Source of the DNA: Atopsyche davidsoni
Lineage: Eukaryota > Arthropoda > Insecta > Trichoptera > Hydrobiosidae
Reading direction: 5' to 3'
Assembly (NCBI GenBank): GCA_022113835.1
Contig: JAILWY010000026.1
Location: 9,513,001 to 9,577,000 of the forward strand
DNA: 64,000 nt
Shown here: positions 24,673 through 36,768 of the stretch, piece by piece
How positions within the stretch are numbered: the first letter of the stretch is position 1
Layout of the letters: each line of letters begins with the position of its first letter
The notes under the pieces: generated by a model
The model's database searches: none
Seen by the model: only the letters and a program-made list of their open reading frames with translations
Told to the model about the DNA's origin: nothing
Made by a program: the position numbers and the translations under genes

Positions 24673-24750
24673 AACATAATCATATTGACTTGTCAGCTCA
24701 AAGAAATCGGCAATCTAGAGGCGTTCAACAAATTGTATTATTCTGACTGA
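24673..24750 (+). other. Candidate alternative terminal exon
   Basis: A strong acceptor (GGCTTTTTCTGTTTCAG, ending 24672) is followed at once by a frame encoding 25 residues with protein-like composition (LTCQLKEIGNLEAFNKLYYS near its end), then TGA. The first AATAAA downstream is at 24943-24948. Together these look like a short last exon of a gene with upstream exons outside what I can see. I recognise no family for the peptide, and chance acceptors are common in T-rich DNA. Confidence 0.18.
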
Positions 24751-26832
24751 CTTGGAATAGTATTGAGTATGTCAAAACATCTTAGTGATTGTTACACTTC
24801 GAATATCTTAGTGTATTCAAAAGGATCAAATGTCTTTCCTAGGGTTGTATAGACTTTTACATGAACATATTACACGATTTTCGCAGCCCTGAGAGTACAC
24901 CACTAATGGCGCAACTTGCCTGAATTGAAAAACTAGAGGTCAAATAAAAAGTAACGTAACTGCCAACCGGAGACGCGATCAGTATTGTGCTCGACACGAA
25001 TAGTCATTTTTGTCAACGATTTATCTATATAATCTGTACACCTACTGTCGCCATTTTTTTTCTTCCCAAATTTGTTTTCGAAAAATCTTCAATTTTCTTC
25101 GAAAATTTACACTAAAATGATATACAATATACTCGTAGTCATAGGTTTAACATTTTATTTATTGATTTTTAGCAATAATACTTTCAACACTGAATAGGTG
25201 ATATGAATAAACCATTATCTCCAAACGAATGGATCCTCGCTGACATTTAAATAGAAAAAAACTTTACGTATGACGGGTTTCCGTGACAGTCGTATTTTGA
25301 AATAGGCATGGTACAAGTAATATACTTATAACATGAAATATAAGTATAATTTTTCACGTTTCGGGAGAGGAAATAGAGTTCTTCTGTAAGATTGAATAAG
25401 AGTTATGTAATGTCAGGTGTCAGAGTGGAAACGTTCCGTTTAATAATTTTCACTCAGTACGCACTGTCGTTGAATTGAACCATCGGAAAATTAAACTCGA
25501 CACCTTTCAATCCTTCTCAGCCAAATGTTATAATTGGTTAAACTTCGTCATTTAATTTTAATTTTTTATTATAGAATTCGAAACAGAGTTTTTGTAATAC
25601 ATCGCAATTGTTAAACTTTGATTTGTGCTAAAAATTTATGATTTATTGTTTTAGAGAGAAACCATTTCAATTAACGGAATGAATTATAAATTGAATTCAG
25701 TTTTATTTTGCAAACAAGATTCGTTTCGTAATTCAAAGCTTTAAATACAATTTAATGAACGAAGGCTGCTCGCTTTAAATTAGAAAGATAAACTTAAGGT
25801 GGTGAACCAAATTGTTCAAAGAAAACTTGTAATTTTAAGTAATCTGATGTATTTGGATTCTTAAACCATTTCCGGGAATAGCTTTAATTGCGTAACATTT
25901 TGAATTAATATAATTAAGAACAAATACTTTGCATCTCAAGTTTTTATTAAAAAACTAGAAATGTAGCCCGTCACAAGTTGACGTATTTGATAAACGATGC
26001 AAGTAGTGTTTGAACATATGTTTGGCTGACAATAAGATGAATTGAATGAATTGCTTTCATTTTGTACCATCAGTTGGATGAAGGTACGAAGTTCTGTGAT
26101 ATTCTTGGCCTTGAACTTTGAAGCAGAATGGCCCTGATTCTGCCACTGGACCTGTTAATTTAGCTCCCATTTATGCAAAAGATATACTGTTATTGTATGA
26201 TCTTATTTTTCTTTTGAAATTTCCATTATAAATATTTTCTGGATTTGACATAATATCCTTTAAATATACTGAGAAAATAGGCCTTGCTGGTAGTTTCACT
26301 TTACCTTTGTGACAGCAATTGTTGAACTTTCCATCTGATGGTTTTTCTGCTTGAAAATATAAAGCATTGCAGAATCGACATGTCACATTTTATTTAATGC
26401 AGTCTTTATCACGTTCAATAGTGCAATTCTTTTTGAATTACGTTTGCTGTGCATAGACGGTGTTATTTTTTTAGGATGCATTTTGAGTTATTAATGATGT
26501 GATTAATAATTTCTAACGCAATTTCGATAAAAAAATAAAATTGGTACTTGTGTCAAGCTGACATAAAATGAAAATTTCTAAGAAGCATCAAAATTTGTTT
26601 TTATGTTAAAGTTCTATATTTGAAATTCTCGTGTTGAACAATAAAATCCTATAATTCGTACATATTGAAACTCGCTAGTGCATACTTTATAGTTTAAATT
26701 AATTAGTTTATGAATAAAAATATTATCCTATCGTCTTGAAATTCGGCACATAGCTGCGGAAAAATTTACTAAACTTACGTGCAAAAATATTATCTTTTAA
26801 GATATTCTATAGAGAAGCAAAAAATTAAACAT

Positions 26833-26848
26833 ACACACACACACACAC
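26833..26848. repeat. Microsatellite (AC)8
   Basis: Eight AC units, followed about 20 bp later by a short TAGATAGATAG run. Confidence 0.9.
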
Positions 26849-29456
26849 AATGGCTATTATTATAGTAGATAGATAGTCGAATATTATACAATCGGGTAAA
26901 AATTATATTTTTTTTTAGTGCTTGCGTTATCAATATATCAACTTTCATTTTATAAATTCACATTGAATTTAATTTTGATAATTTATATTTGATCTAAAAA
27001 GATATGCTGATCTTTATTATAATAAAATGAATATGCTTATAAACAACCTATAAATTATGATAAACACATAATTTTTCAGGTGTTTATCACTGTTTATTAT
27101 AAAAAATCTACAATGATACTGAAATTTAAAGGTATTATTATTTATCTTCACGATATTTGCAAAGCGACTTATTTCAAAACTCTCTCCATTAAAATATTCC
27201 ACAATTCCACAGGGACGCTCTCAGCTTACTTTCAAAGATACCTTCCAATGATAATATAACTATTTTTATCCATTTGATTTGTAAAGAGCTGAAAAAATGA
27301 AATAAGAATATAATTTTCACAATAAAAAATTCAGAAATATTTCAACGTGAGTTATTTACTCTCTTTGAAGAGAGTGAGACTTTCGCAAAGTTAAAAATAT
27401 ATTTTTTAACATGTCATTTTTACTTTGGGGGAAAGGTTGTGTGAAGATCAGAGCAATTATCCTCACTTCAATAAATACTAACAGGCCGGAAATTTACTTA
27501 AATCCCCGCCGAAGTTCATTGATGTAATGTCTGATGTCTCTTGATTGGATTCCATTAAATTAATGTCGTTTCTGAAGCAGCAACTTCAATGTGACTGAGG
27601 AATTACATTGAGATACTTTTATTTATTTTTTGTTTCGATCAAAAAGCGTAGAAGTTTAATTATAAATCTAATACAATAGCACAGTCAAGGAAAATTAATT
27701 TTTAGGATTTAAAATCTAGAATTACGATTAAACTTAAATAATATGTTTTTTTATTAGCTCATAATTATACAAATTGCATACTTCATATTTATAAGTCACT
27801 AAATAAATAAAAAACCTAGAGATAAAAATATGTTTTTACCGAGCAGGATATTATTCAATAAATCGACCGAATATCCTGTCTTTTTAAGAGATCTTTTTTT
27901 CAGTAAATATCCGGAATGTTACAAAACATCCCCTCAAGCCGGATATGAAATCGCTCATCAAGAATGGTGTACTATTTTTTTGTAACATAAATCTAAAATA
28001 AAATTATGTTTACATTCGAGTTAATAAAAAACAAAACAAATGTATTGAAAATTAAAAATCAAAATGAAAATTTATTGCTTCCACTGTAAACCTTGAAAAT
28101 AGATGAAACTACGTGCGCAAATGTAAGCTGCAAATTGTGACAAAAACCACAAAACATGGATATTTTAAGCTTTTACTTAACTTTAAGGCCGAGTCATTAA
28201 AAATAGATCTGTGGCTGTGATTGAGTCTGCTTTAAGGTTGTTTAATAATTGTGAATTACTAATATAGAATGTCGGCCTTTGATATCAAGTAGTTAGTTAC
28301 TTAGTATATAGATATTTCGATGAAAATGTAAATTTATTGTATGATTAGAAGTAAGAACTTATATTATATTTTTATTAAAAGCAGGCTAATAATCTGTTTC
28401 CGTTTTGGAATTTTGTACTGAAAAATTAATCTCTATCTTACAAGTATGACTAACTGTTTCATATTATTCGAATATATATTTTTTAAATTTAGATAAGAAT
28501 ACATGGAAAGCCGATAAATTTAAAACTTGAATGAAAACTGACGTTGTCTCCAAAAAAGGTTGCTTTTTATGGTTCTGCAGGTTTAAAGCATATAAAACGC
28601 TTTTAAAATTTTGGTATTCAATGGGCGCGTTGCTATTGATTTTATAAAATCATTTCAACTTCCACAGCGCCTTGAGTGCACTTCACTCAACGATACTCCG
28701 AATAAGTGACTATTGAGATCCTTCGTAACGAGATTTTAAAACAAAGCAGTTGCTAAAAGGAGCAAGTAGAGTAAAAGCCTTAGTCATCGAGTAATGTCGG
28801 GTAGGCATTATTTTCGATGTTCAACCGGCTGGATTCATTTTGAGTATGTTTTTAAAAAAGTTTAAAAAAAAATCCAACGAAACTAAAATCACCCAACTGA
28901 AATATAACTTCATCGCAGCCTATCAAAAATCCTTGTTGGTGGCTTTCAGTTTCTAAATGAACGCGTTCAATTAAACTTTTTTTAATCGAATGGTCAGTTT
29001 TATAATAATATTTTGTTATATTAATTAAACTAAAACGCTTTAAGTTCGTTTTTATTTTTATTTTATCAAAACAAGTAAAATTTAATTAATTATTTAATGT
29101 ATTAAATATGAGGAGTCTTTTAAAAATTTAACAAACAATATAAACTAACTAAAATGTAATATAAAACATACTTTTGTTTTTTGTTTGTGAGAGACTATTT
29201 TGTTCAAAGTGCTTTAAAATTTTATTTTTATTTGTACAAATAGTTTATTTTATGAAGAAAAAAAAAAGCTTAATCGCCAGCAAAGATTTCCATATTTAAT
29301 TAAGATATGTTGGTCATCTATTCAAAGGAATATTGAATCAGACAAAATATTAATAACAAGGACCAATCGAAAACATTGATAAAAATATGACATTGAAATT
29401 GTTTAGTGAATGGTCTCACTCGCAGGTAAAATATTTAGTTTATTTTATATTTACAG

Positions 29457-29535
29457 GATCCGCATTGCAGTCCACTTCGGTGAAGTGAATTCATTCGCAT
29501 TTGAATTTCAAAACAAGCAGACTGTATTTAAATAA
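29457..29535 (+). other. Candidate exon fragment
   Basis: An acceptor-like TTTTATATTTACAG (ending 29456) is followed by a frame open in phase 1 for 25 residues (IRIAVHFGEVNSFAFEFQNK near its start) to TAA at 29533. The block also holds the hairpin CACTTC-GGT-GAAGTG. The composition is protein-like but the piece is too short to identify. Confidence 0.12.
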
Positions 29536-30277
29536 TTGTATTTTGAGTGGATACTCAAAATATTCATTTCATTCAACAAACACTGCAATAATAATCCATC
29601 ATGCTAAAAAAATATATAAATATTTATAGAATGTAGTTTATATAAACAACCACTATTAAGATGTTAAATGATACAAATAATTTTAACCAGAAAAGTATTT
29701 TAACATGAGAATTTTTATTATTTACAAAAAGTTTTTTTTATAAATCCCTTCACTTCATACGGAAATCTACAAATCTTATATCCATCAATGTATTTAATCC
29801 GGTTTATTAATCATTTTTCACTTGTATGCATAACATCGTTCGATTTCTCCCTAAGAGCATGATAACATATTACATAAGAGAATTCTCGGTATCAGAAGCT
29901 TCGGAAAATAATATTATTAAATAAGGAAATTCTATGCGTCGCTTTTATATTGAAACACAATACCGTCGGAAATTGTTTTTCTTCCCCAACCAATTATCGG
30001 CGAAATTCGCTTGTGTAAATCTCTGAGGAGATAGCATTATTTTACACTGCGAATGATTTGATGGGCACTTAAAATTTCAAACTGACCTAAATGTGATATT
30101 CAATTATTTTATTTGATATCGGGCGAGTAGTCGGGCCTGAACAGAAGTTTAACTGTTCGTGTTTGAAATATAGCACCGTCTTTAATTGAATTTCAGCCAT
30201 ATTTTTCATTCATTAATAATACCAGTAAATGCTTCATACGATTTATAGTGTGATTTTGTGAATTTTATTATTTTCAG

Positions 30278-30339
30278 AAATAATTACCACGCACACCATT
30301 GACAGCCCTCAGCCGACCATTGAAGGACACCATCGGTGA
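30278..30339 (+). other. Candidate short exon or conserved islet
   Basis: After the acceptor-like TTATTATTTTCAG (ending 30277), one phase is open for 19 residues (IITTHTIDSPQPTIEGHHR) and ends at TGA within CATCGGTGAAAT. That sequence could itself be a weak donor (CG|GTGAAA). The GC-richer block continues to about 30400. It could be a small exon, a regulatory element or chance. Confidence 0.15.
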
Positions 30340-31129
30340 AATGTCTCGCCCTTGGCACGTTGGGTTATTACCACGTCGGTACGAAGAAACCATCGATTTA
30401 TTTCAAATCTGGTTTCTTTTCATATCGTTTTCTTGTCAGAATATTTGGGACCGTCCAATGTGCTTATCATTTATTTGCCATTATGACAATATCTATAAAA
30501 TTCATTACTTTGTAAAGTAACCGAATATTAATGTGTTTTTATTTATTCAAATGTTAATAATGTGATATAAATATTTGTTGTGATAAAAATCATATATCAT
30601 CGTTGTTAACGAATATATTTAAATAAAAATAATTGCTTGTTTTAAATCTCAAGTTGTCAAATTTGTATAGTAACATTTACTATTATTAATATCAGACTTT
30701 TATGTACGAGTCTATTTTGTTTACTAAAATGTTATACACCAAACATTTGTTTTTACAAGAGAATTTTAATTATACATGCCTCAAACAATTAATCAAGCTG
30801 CCTTTAAATGAATCATTTACACATATCAACTCATCAAATATCACCTATATTTTGCTTTAGAGACTAAGACCTGAAATCGAGTTTTAGAAATTTCTAGTGA
30901 ATCATTTTTAATACATAATTTAAATGACAGCAAATATACACTTAAAATAAGTACACAGAACCATTTAATTCATCTCCACCTTTAATATAATATAATCATT
31001 TATTATATTTCTAAGAGTTCGTTCAATTTGATGGGTTGATACTAATTGGAGGTACGTTGCTGAAACAAACAATTCTTTCAGTTTTGTGAAATACTTCCTG
31101 GGACTTCCAACATCTGTTCATCCATTATA

Positions 31130-31250
31130 CATGGCTCAGCTATTAGCATTCGATAATAATTTTCCATCCCAGGCGCTACGCCGCGGCATCACAGCAAATG
31201 TCAGTTCCATGTACCATGGCGTCGACCGAGCTACTCCACCTACTCCATAT
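31130..31250. promoter_or_regulatory. GC-richer islet
   Basis: The block CCCAGGCGCTACGCCGCGGC ... CCATGGCGTCGACCGAGC stays open in two plus-strand phases across its whole length. That suggests composition rather than a chosen frame. Candidate regulatory element; a decayed coding fragment is possible. Confidence 0.22.
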
Positions 31251-32739
31251 CTATAATATAAAAATATTAGGATATAAGTATTTCTCTTCAACCAAATATT
31301 TCAAAAAAGAATAATAATTTTAACCTAAGCATATTTTCTGCAAATAATTTAAAAAAGTAAATTAGTCAAACTTGCATGTTGAAAATGTCATAAACAACTA
31401 ATCACTTCACTTATTTACCAAAACGTAACAAGAAAACAAAAAAAATATAGAGAACTCGAGCTATTAATTAAATGTTTTCAACTTAATTGCTTAAGAATAA
31501 TAAAAAATATTTTAAAAGTAGTTTGTATTTTAAATAAATTAATAATATTCAATGCATAAAAAATAAAAATATATTTTAAGCAGATTGGATGTACAAAGCA
31601 ATATATACTTTTATAATTTTTTTACAAAATTTTGTATATATTGTAATATCTTGAAATACGGAGGTGGCGTGTATTGTAAATGTACTGATATTGAATATTC
31701 GTTATTTATAAAATAGTATACAATAAATAAAGTGGGTTTCTGAATTGTTATGATAATAATTTATCAAACAAAACTTCAATCCAAACATGATTTATTTGTT
31801 TTTAAATATTTGACATACATAACCTACAATGATGCGCCAAGATTGTAGAAAGGGTATGTTTTGATTTGTGATAAATGAATTCTTGAAATTCCTATCATTA
31901 TTCACGTCGATATGGGGATGGTTGAAATGAGAATTTATTCCAAGCAGTAGAGATACTCAAGCGTATAATTGCTCTATCTTGGCTTTTTTCGTAAAAGCAA
32001 AAGGCAAATGTAGAAAAATTATTAAGGTTTTTGAAAACCGATTCCTAGAAATATGATTGATGTGTATTTGATGAATAAAATAATGTTGTGAACATACCTC
32101 ATCCCGATTTCTGACAAAGCAAAGCTATAAAGCTGAGTCGTTATATCGGCAGTCTCGGAATATTCCATATATTAAGAAAAGGTTTTGGAATATTAAGATA
32201 AGTCTATCAGGTTTGTTGAGGTGTAAATGCTTTTCCTTTGAAAGATGAATCGCACGTGTGGAAAAAAATCTTTTTGAAAAAATAAAATCCATATTTAATA
32301 AATACTACACAGAATTCGATTACTGTCTTAAATAAAACAGAACAAAGCCTTATTTTTTTTTATTATTGTTTGAGTTTTGTGCTTTTTGTGTTTTTTTTGT
32401 GAGTGTATATAATATTTTTTCCCCTTTGAGAATGTAAGTTTGCTATTATTTTTAAATAAAAAAAATACATAACATAAAAATATTAATAATAATGGAAAAA
32501 TATTCCATTAAAAAATAGTCTAAAAGAGTTTTTCATTAAAATATACAAAATGCTATTCTGTACTACTAAAGTTAGTAATTTGATATGTTTAGTATTATCT
32601 GGTTGGTTTTCATAATATTTTGTATTTTTGTTTAAAATTTATATCCAGCGTGAAAAGTTTAGTACGAACTCACTTATAAGATAAGTATGTTTAAATACGA
32701 AAAACAACAACGTTTCATTAAAAAAAATCAAACTTACAT

Positions 32740-33190
32740 TTGATTGAGTCTCGACGCCGGGATTGATTTGTTGATTTCCCCGCAAAAAAATGAGCAACCT
32801 CCGCGGCTACCGCGAAAGCCTACCTCGGACAAGGCGAAAACTCCGCCTGAGATAAGTCGGTATTATTTTTGCTCTCCAGAATTATTAAAAATGATTTGTC
32901 TCCGTCAGAGTACGCAAGGCTTTGTCTCTTTCGTTCGTAATCTACTCCCAATCGGCATCCATGTTTTAAAAAAATCAGAAAATTTTATTTCGGCAGGAAA
33001 GTTATAGCTTTTTTATATGCCCCTTAATCTTACTTTGAAACAGTGCCGCGGCGGTTGAAATTTTCATTTCTCGCCAATAAAGGCAGAAACCGGCCCACTT
33101 AAGGAGAAGTCCTAGGGGCTGACTTTGTTATTGGTAATTGGAAAAATGGGAAATTTATTGCCTTTTTAACGGAAAGGACGGCAGTGTAAG
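32740..33190. promoter_or_regulatory. Extended GC-richer islet
   Basis: Two GC-richer parts, 32740-32870 (CGCGGCTACCGCG near-palindrome) and 33040-33190 (GTGCCGCGGCGG, CCGGCCCACTTAAGGAG), are separated by AT-rich DNA. An 87-codon plus frame (32744-33007) covers the first part and has no recognised motif. Candidate conserved non-coding element. Confidence 0.25.
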
Positions 33191-34014
33191 TGGTTCTGTC
33201 GAAAAATGGACAGGATTTAACAATATTAAATTATATAATAAATGAGCGCTAACCGCATTTTGAATTGTTTCTTATAATATTAAGGCTTATTTTTGCAGCC
33301 TCCAAAATAATTGTATACATTTGTGAGAATAAAATTTAAATATTGTTAAACTTCTGAACCATATTTTAGAATAAATTTTCAAAGCCTGTGGAGGATGAAA
33401 CCAATGGCGTGACATGGCTCCAGCTTTGGGCAATCGTAGCTGAGGAATGATACTGTGCAGTGTGAAAAATATGAATTCATTTTTAATCATAAGTTTCTCT
33501 AGCAAGCAGATAAGTAATCTTAAGTTCCGGATTAATAAACCCTCCGCTGTGTGGCGGCTGTGAGCCTACGGACTTTGACATGACGAGCCCGACTCGAGAT
33601 CTGAAAGTTTTAAAGACAATTTCATGTTGTCTCTAAAACTTTGCTTGAATTTCAACGTATGGCAGTCATGCCAAGACTGGTATAATGAACTGAGTTTTCA
33701 GAGTTTACTCTACATATGGCAGTGCTCTGATGCTTCAAACTCATTCGTATTATATTCACGGCCCTAATTTACTTTAGTTGCTTGTGATAGTTTTTATTAC
33801 TATACACGTAAGATACATAGTACATTTATTACTTAAAATTTCAGTGGTGCAAATTCTGCCTTTTTAAATGGTAACACAATCTTTCAAAACGTATCTATTT
33901 TTTATAAAATACTTTAGCGTTTACAAATTAATATTTCATTATTTAAAAGAAGCTACGGTGTCATTAAAACTTAAAATCAAAGTAAGGTCTATGCTTCGAG
34001 ACGAGTATATTTTT

Positions 34015-34440
34015 AAATAACTTTGACGCCAGCATCATGCGTTATAGACCGCAAGCGCGGCTTTGACACTCCCTTGCTGTTATTTAATGATTAATTTGAA
34101 TCGGAAAGTTATCTACTACTCGTTCAGATTGGCTGTTTTCAGGCACGCTATGACGTAGCTTCATGTCAAAGGGCGACAAATCCGCGTCACACAAAAGCCC
34201 GCCGACCAAACAGTATACAAATAACACACACGGGCCGGCAACGTCATGTGGACCGAGCCGTACTCGCCATTTGATTGCACCAGTAATGAAATATACGAAG
34301 CCTCGAGCTGCGGATATTGGCTCTGGTCCATTCGATTCCAAGCCGAACCGCATTTTCTCATTTCAGTATTTATCTCATCACACCTACGTAAACTTCCAAA
34401 AGTTCAAGGACGCATCACCTCCGCTTCGACCAAATAAAAC
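34015..34440. promoter_or_regulatory. Large GC-richer islet, open in several frames
   Basis: About 400 bp of higher GC in AT-rich flanks. Frames of 95 and 63 codons (plus) and of 89 and 66 codons (minus) all overlap within it. That pattern indicates stop-poor composition, not one real gene. TGACGTAG at about 34150 is a half-matched CRE. It is among the strongest candidates for a regulatory or conserved element here. Confidence 0.3.
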
Positions 34441-35762
34441 GCAATGCTAAAAAGGATTTAATTAAACACGCGCCTCTTGTTCGAGTTTATAAATAGACAT
34501 GGGTATCAATTTGATGGGATTTATTTTCCGGCGAACCAAGTGTCGTAACATTTTTTGATTAGATGTAAAGCCACTAATTTGATAGAATCGAGGAGAGCTA
34601 ACATATAAATCATTCTAATTGTAACAAAGTCATATCGTTAAATTTCGTACTCTCGTCTAATGTTAGGTAATTACTAACTTTACTTTAAAAATATTTCATA
34701 ATTACTGCTAAGTCTCAAACAGATATTTATCTAACATTTATAAGCAACTGTACACTTTTAGGTGGATTTTGTGAACTATGTTACATTTTGGAGATTATTA
34801 TATTCAGGTTTTATTGTGATTTCTCTTAAAATTTTATTAATAAATTTAATCTCAGCCCAAAACAACCGATCCTACTTTGTAAAGCATAAAGTTTCAATCC
34901 GTAGCACACCTAAATCTTTCTGTTTTTGGTGTTATCATTAATTAATCCTGAGTTTTATTTGCTTTGTAATTAATATATCCCGTGGATGATGTGAATAATT
35001 CGTTTTCTAGAAAAAAATACTTTCACAGTTATGATTTATTAATTGATTCCTTTTTGTTCATTGAGTGATTGATTGTTGGTTGAAACCAATTTCGAGCGTT
35101 CATCGTTTTTAAAAAAACAACAACGGAAAATTTGTAAACGTAAATTGATGAAATGGGGGAAATGCTGTCGGAGTTACTCTACAAACTTATCGCTAGTCGC
35201 CAGACTTTCCAAACAATGGAGTCCAGCGTCACACAAGCGGAAATACTACTAAAATAGAACTAAAAGTAAAACTAAAAAATAAAAGATCTTTATTTAACAT
35301 GTCCACCAGTGTTTTGAGGAAGGCTCCAAATTTCCAAAAAAAAAATAGCAATTTTATTTTTCATTTATATTCAATGAAATATATTAATACACATTTAACT
35401 TTAGATGTCCGTAAAATTGTGCTTTATATTTGGTTAATGTATTGCTATGGTTTAAATAAAATATACAAATTTTAGAACGTATTTTGTTTATCCGTGTCCG
35501 ACCTTTTTACTTCGAAATCTAAGTAAAAAGCAGGAACCATCTTCAGAATGATTAAATTTTAATAATTCATCTCCGGCCAAACCGGAACAGGGAGTTTCGC
35601 AAAGCACACATTCAAATTAAATAAACCCAAGGCTTAAATTTCATGGCTCTAATAAATGAAAATAATTCACACTAAACAGCGTCGACGTGTTTCACGTATT
35701 TTCACTTTATTTTTTTATTAATAGCATCCAAGTAGATTTGTTACCATTGCATGGCTAACTGT

Positions 35763-35920
35763 ATATATATATACAATATATGTATATATATATTTTTAAT
35801 ATTCGGATCATTGATGCAACACAACCCCGAGTTTGAGTGTCGCTTTGCGTCAGCTGGCCCACGCCTCGCTGGCTCCAGCCGTATACTTCAGCAAATAGCC
35901 AAATTAGCGCTCGCTACGAG
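35763..35920. promoter_or_regulatory. TA-rich tract followed by GC-richer islet
   Basis: An alternating TA tract with imperfect mirror symmetry (35763-35795) is followed by a block containing GTCAGCTGGCCCACGCCTCG and TGGCTCCAGCC. Non-coding by eye. Confidence 0.22.
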
Positions 35921-36357
35921 ATACTGATATTGTTATTCAATTATTTACGGTAACAGATTACCGATAAGTACGGCCGAACAGCACATCCGAAGGCTTTGTT
36001 CTTTGATACTTTATGAATTGTATGCTTCCGGGATAATGCTTTAGAATAACGTTGCGTAATATAATTAGTATATTCATATCGTAAATCTTTTATGAATAGA
36101 AATATAATTTATAACAATTATATTTTCGCGAACTATTATATAATAGCTATAAGAAAAATTCATATGGAATAATACAAGGAATATGCTTGATAAAACATTA
36201 AAAGAAAAAGAAATATCTCAGATAAGTAACTAATCACATATGCATTTAAAAAAATCTTAAACTGAGACCCTAACACGTCTTTCTTTCAACACATTTTTCT
36301 TAAACAGTAACCAAATATAAATAGATATTCACATAATATCGAACAATATTTGATCCA

Positions 36358-36768
36358 ATGCATAGAATTGGGACTACTTATTTCTATTTAATAATTCTGA
36401 CTATCTGTTATTTACGTCAATTTTACATTAAATTTACTTTAAAAGTGAGTGAAATGTTTTGTGTTCCTGCAAAATGGAATTCTTCTGAGGTAAAAATTCT
36501 AACTGACATCGAAATTGCTATTGCAATTATTAAAAACTCTTTCAGTTGTATTTTCTTTTCGTGTTTCTGGTGGCAGTTGATGTTGATTGTTTCTTCAAAG
36601 AAAAATATTAATTTGGACTGCTTGAACAGTCAAACGCTCTGTGTTTTACATTTTCTTTTATCTTGGATGTCATCTTTGATATTTTACACGTATACATGCT
36701 GTAAATGGAGATTGCTTTCAAAAATGCCTTCCATCAATGGATCATCAGGAATTTTTAATTGTTCTTAG
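36358..36768 (+). CDS. Candidate ORF, 136 codons, unknown
   Basis: The longest frame in the window that is not a simple-repeat artefact. It is hydrophobic near the start (YFYLIILTICYL, residues 8-19), around residues 77-89 (SFSCIFFSCFWWQ) and in the C-terminal third. It has many Cys and a low-AT patch (CVPAKWNSSEVKILTD). For this base composition a run of this length is expected less than once per window on a rough stop-frequency estimate. I see no recognised domain, TATA box or convincing poly(A) signal. It could be a small membrane protein, the antisense of decayed transposon coding sequence, or chance. Confidence 0.2.
   Translation: MHRIGTTYFYLIILTICYLRQFYIKFTLKVSEMFCVPAKWNSSEVKILTDIEIAIAIIKNSFSCIFFSCFWWQLMLIVSSKKNINLDCLNSQTLCVLHFLLSWMSSLIFYTYTCCKWRLLSKMPSINGSSGIFNCS

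Larger units (their letters stand above)
22517..29456. other. AT-rich non-coding stretch
   Basis: No supported gene. It contains an islet (23400-23640), one acceptor-linked open frame (24673-24750) and a small AC microsatellite. A compact dyad ACTCTCTT-TG-AAGAGAGT lies at about 27358-27375 and TTGAGTG...CACTCAA at about 28672-28690. The minus-strand frames 26171-26386 and 27017-27202 are unremarkable. Confidence 0.5.
30521..36357. other. AT-rich stretch with scattered islets
   Basis: No supported gene. Islets at 31130-31250, 32740-33190, 34015-34440 and 35763-35920 are listed separately. A smaller GC-richer patch lies at about 33535-33600. The minus-strand frame 33287-33505 has no recognised motif. 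Confidence 0.5.

Noticed and set aside
34084..34450. Four overlapping frames of 63-95 codons
   Set aside because: Mutually overlapping on both strands without any recognised motif; treated as one non-coding islet.
36262..36274. CTGAGACCCTAAC, a 13-base match to miR-125
   Set aside because: The seed is broken (AACTGAG instead of CCCTGAG) and no opposing arm is visible.
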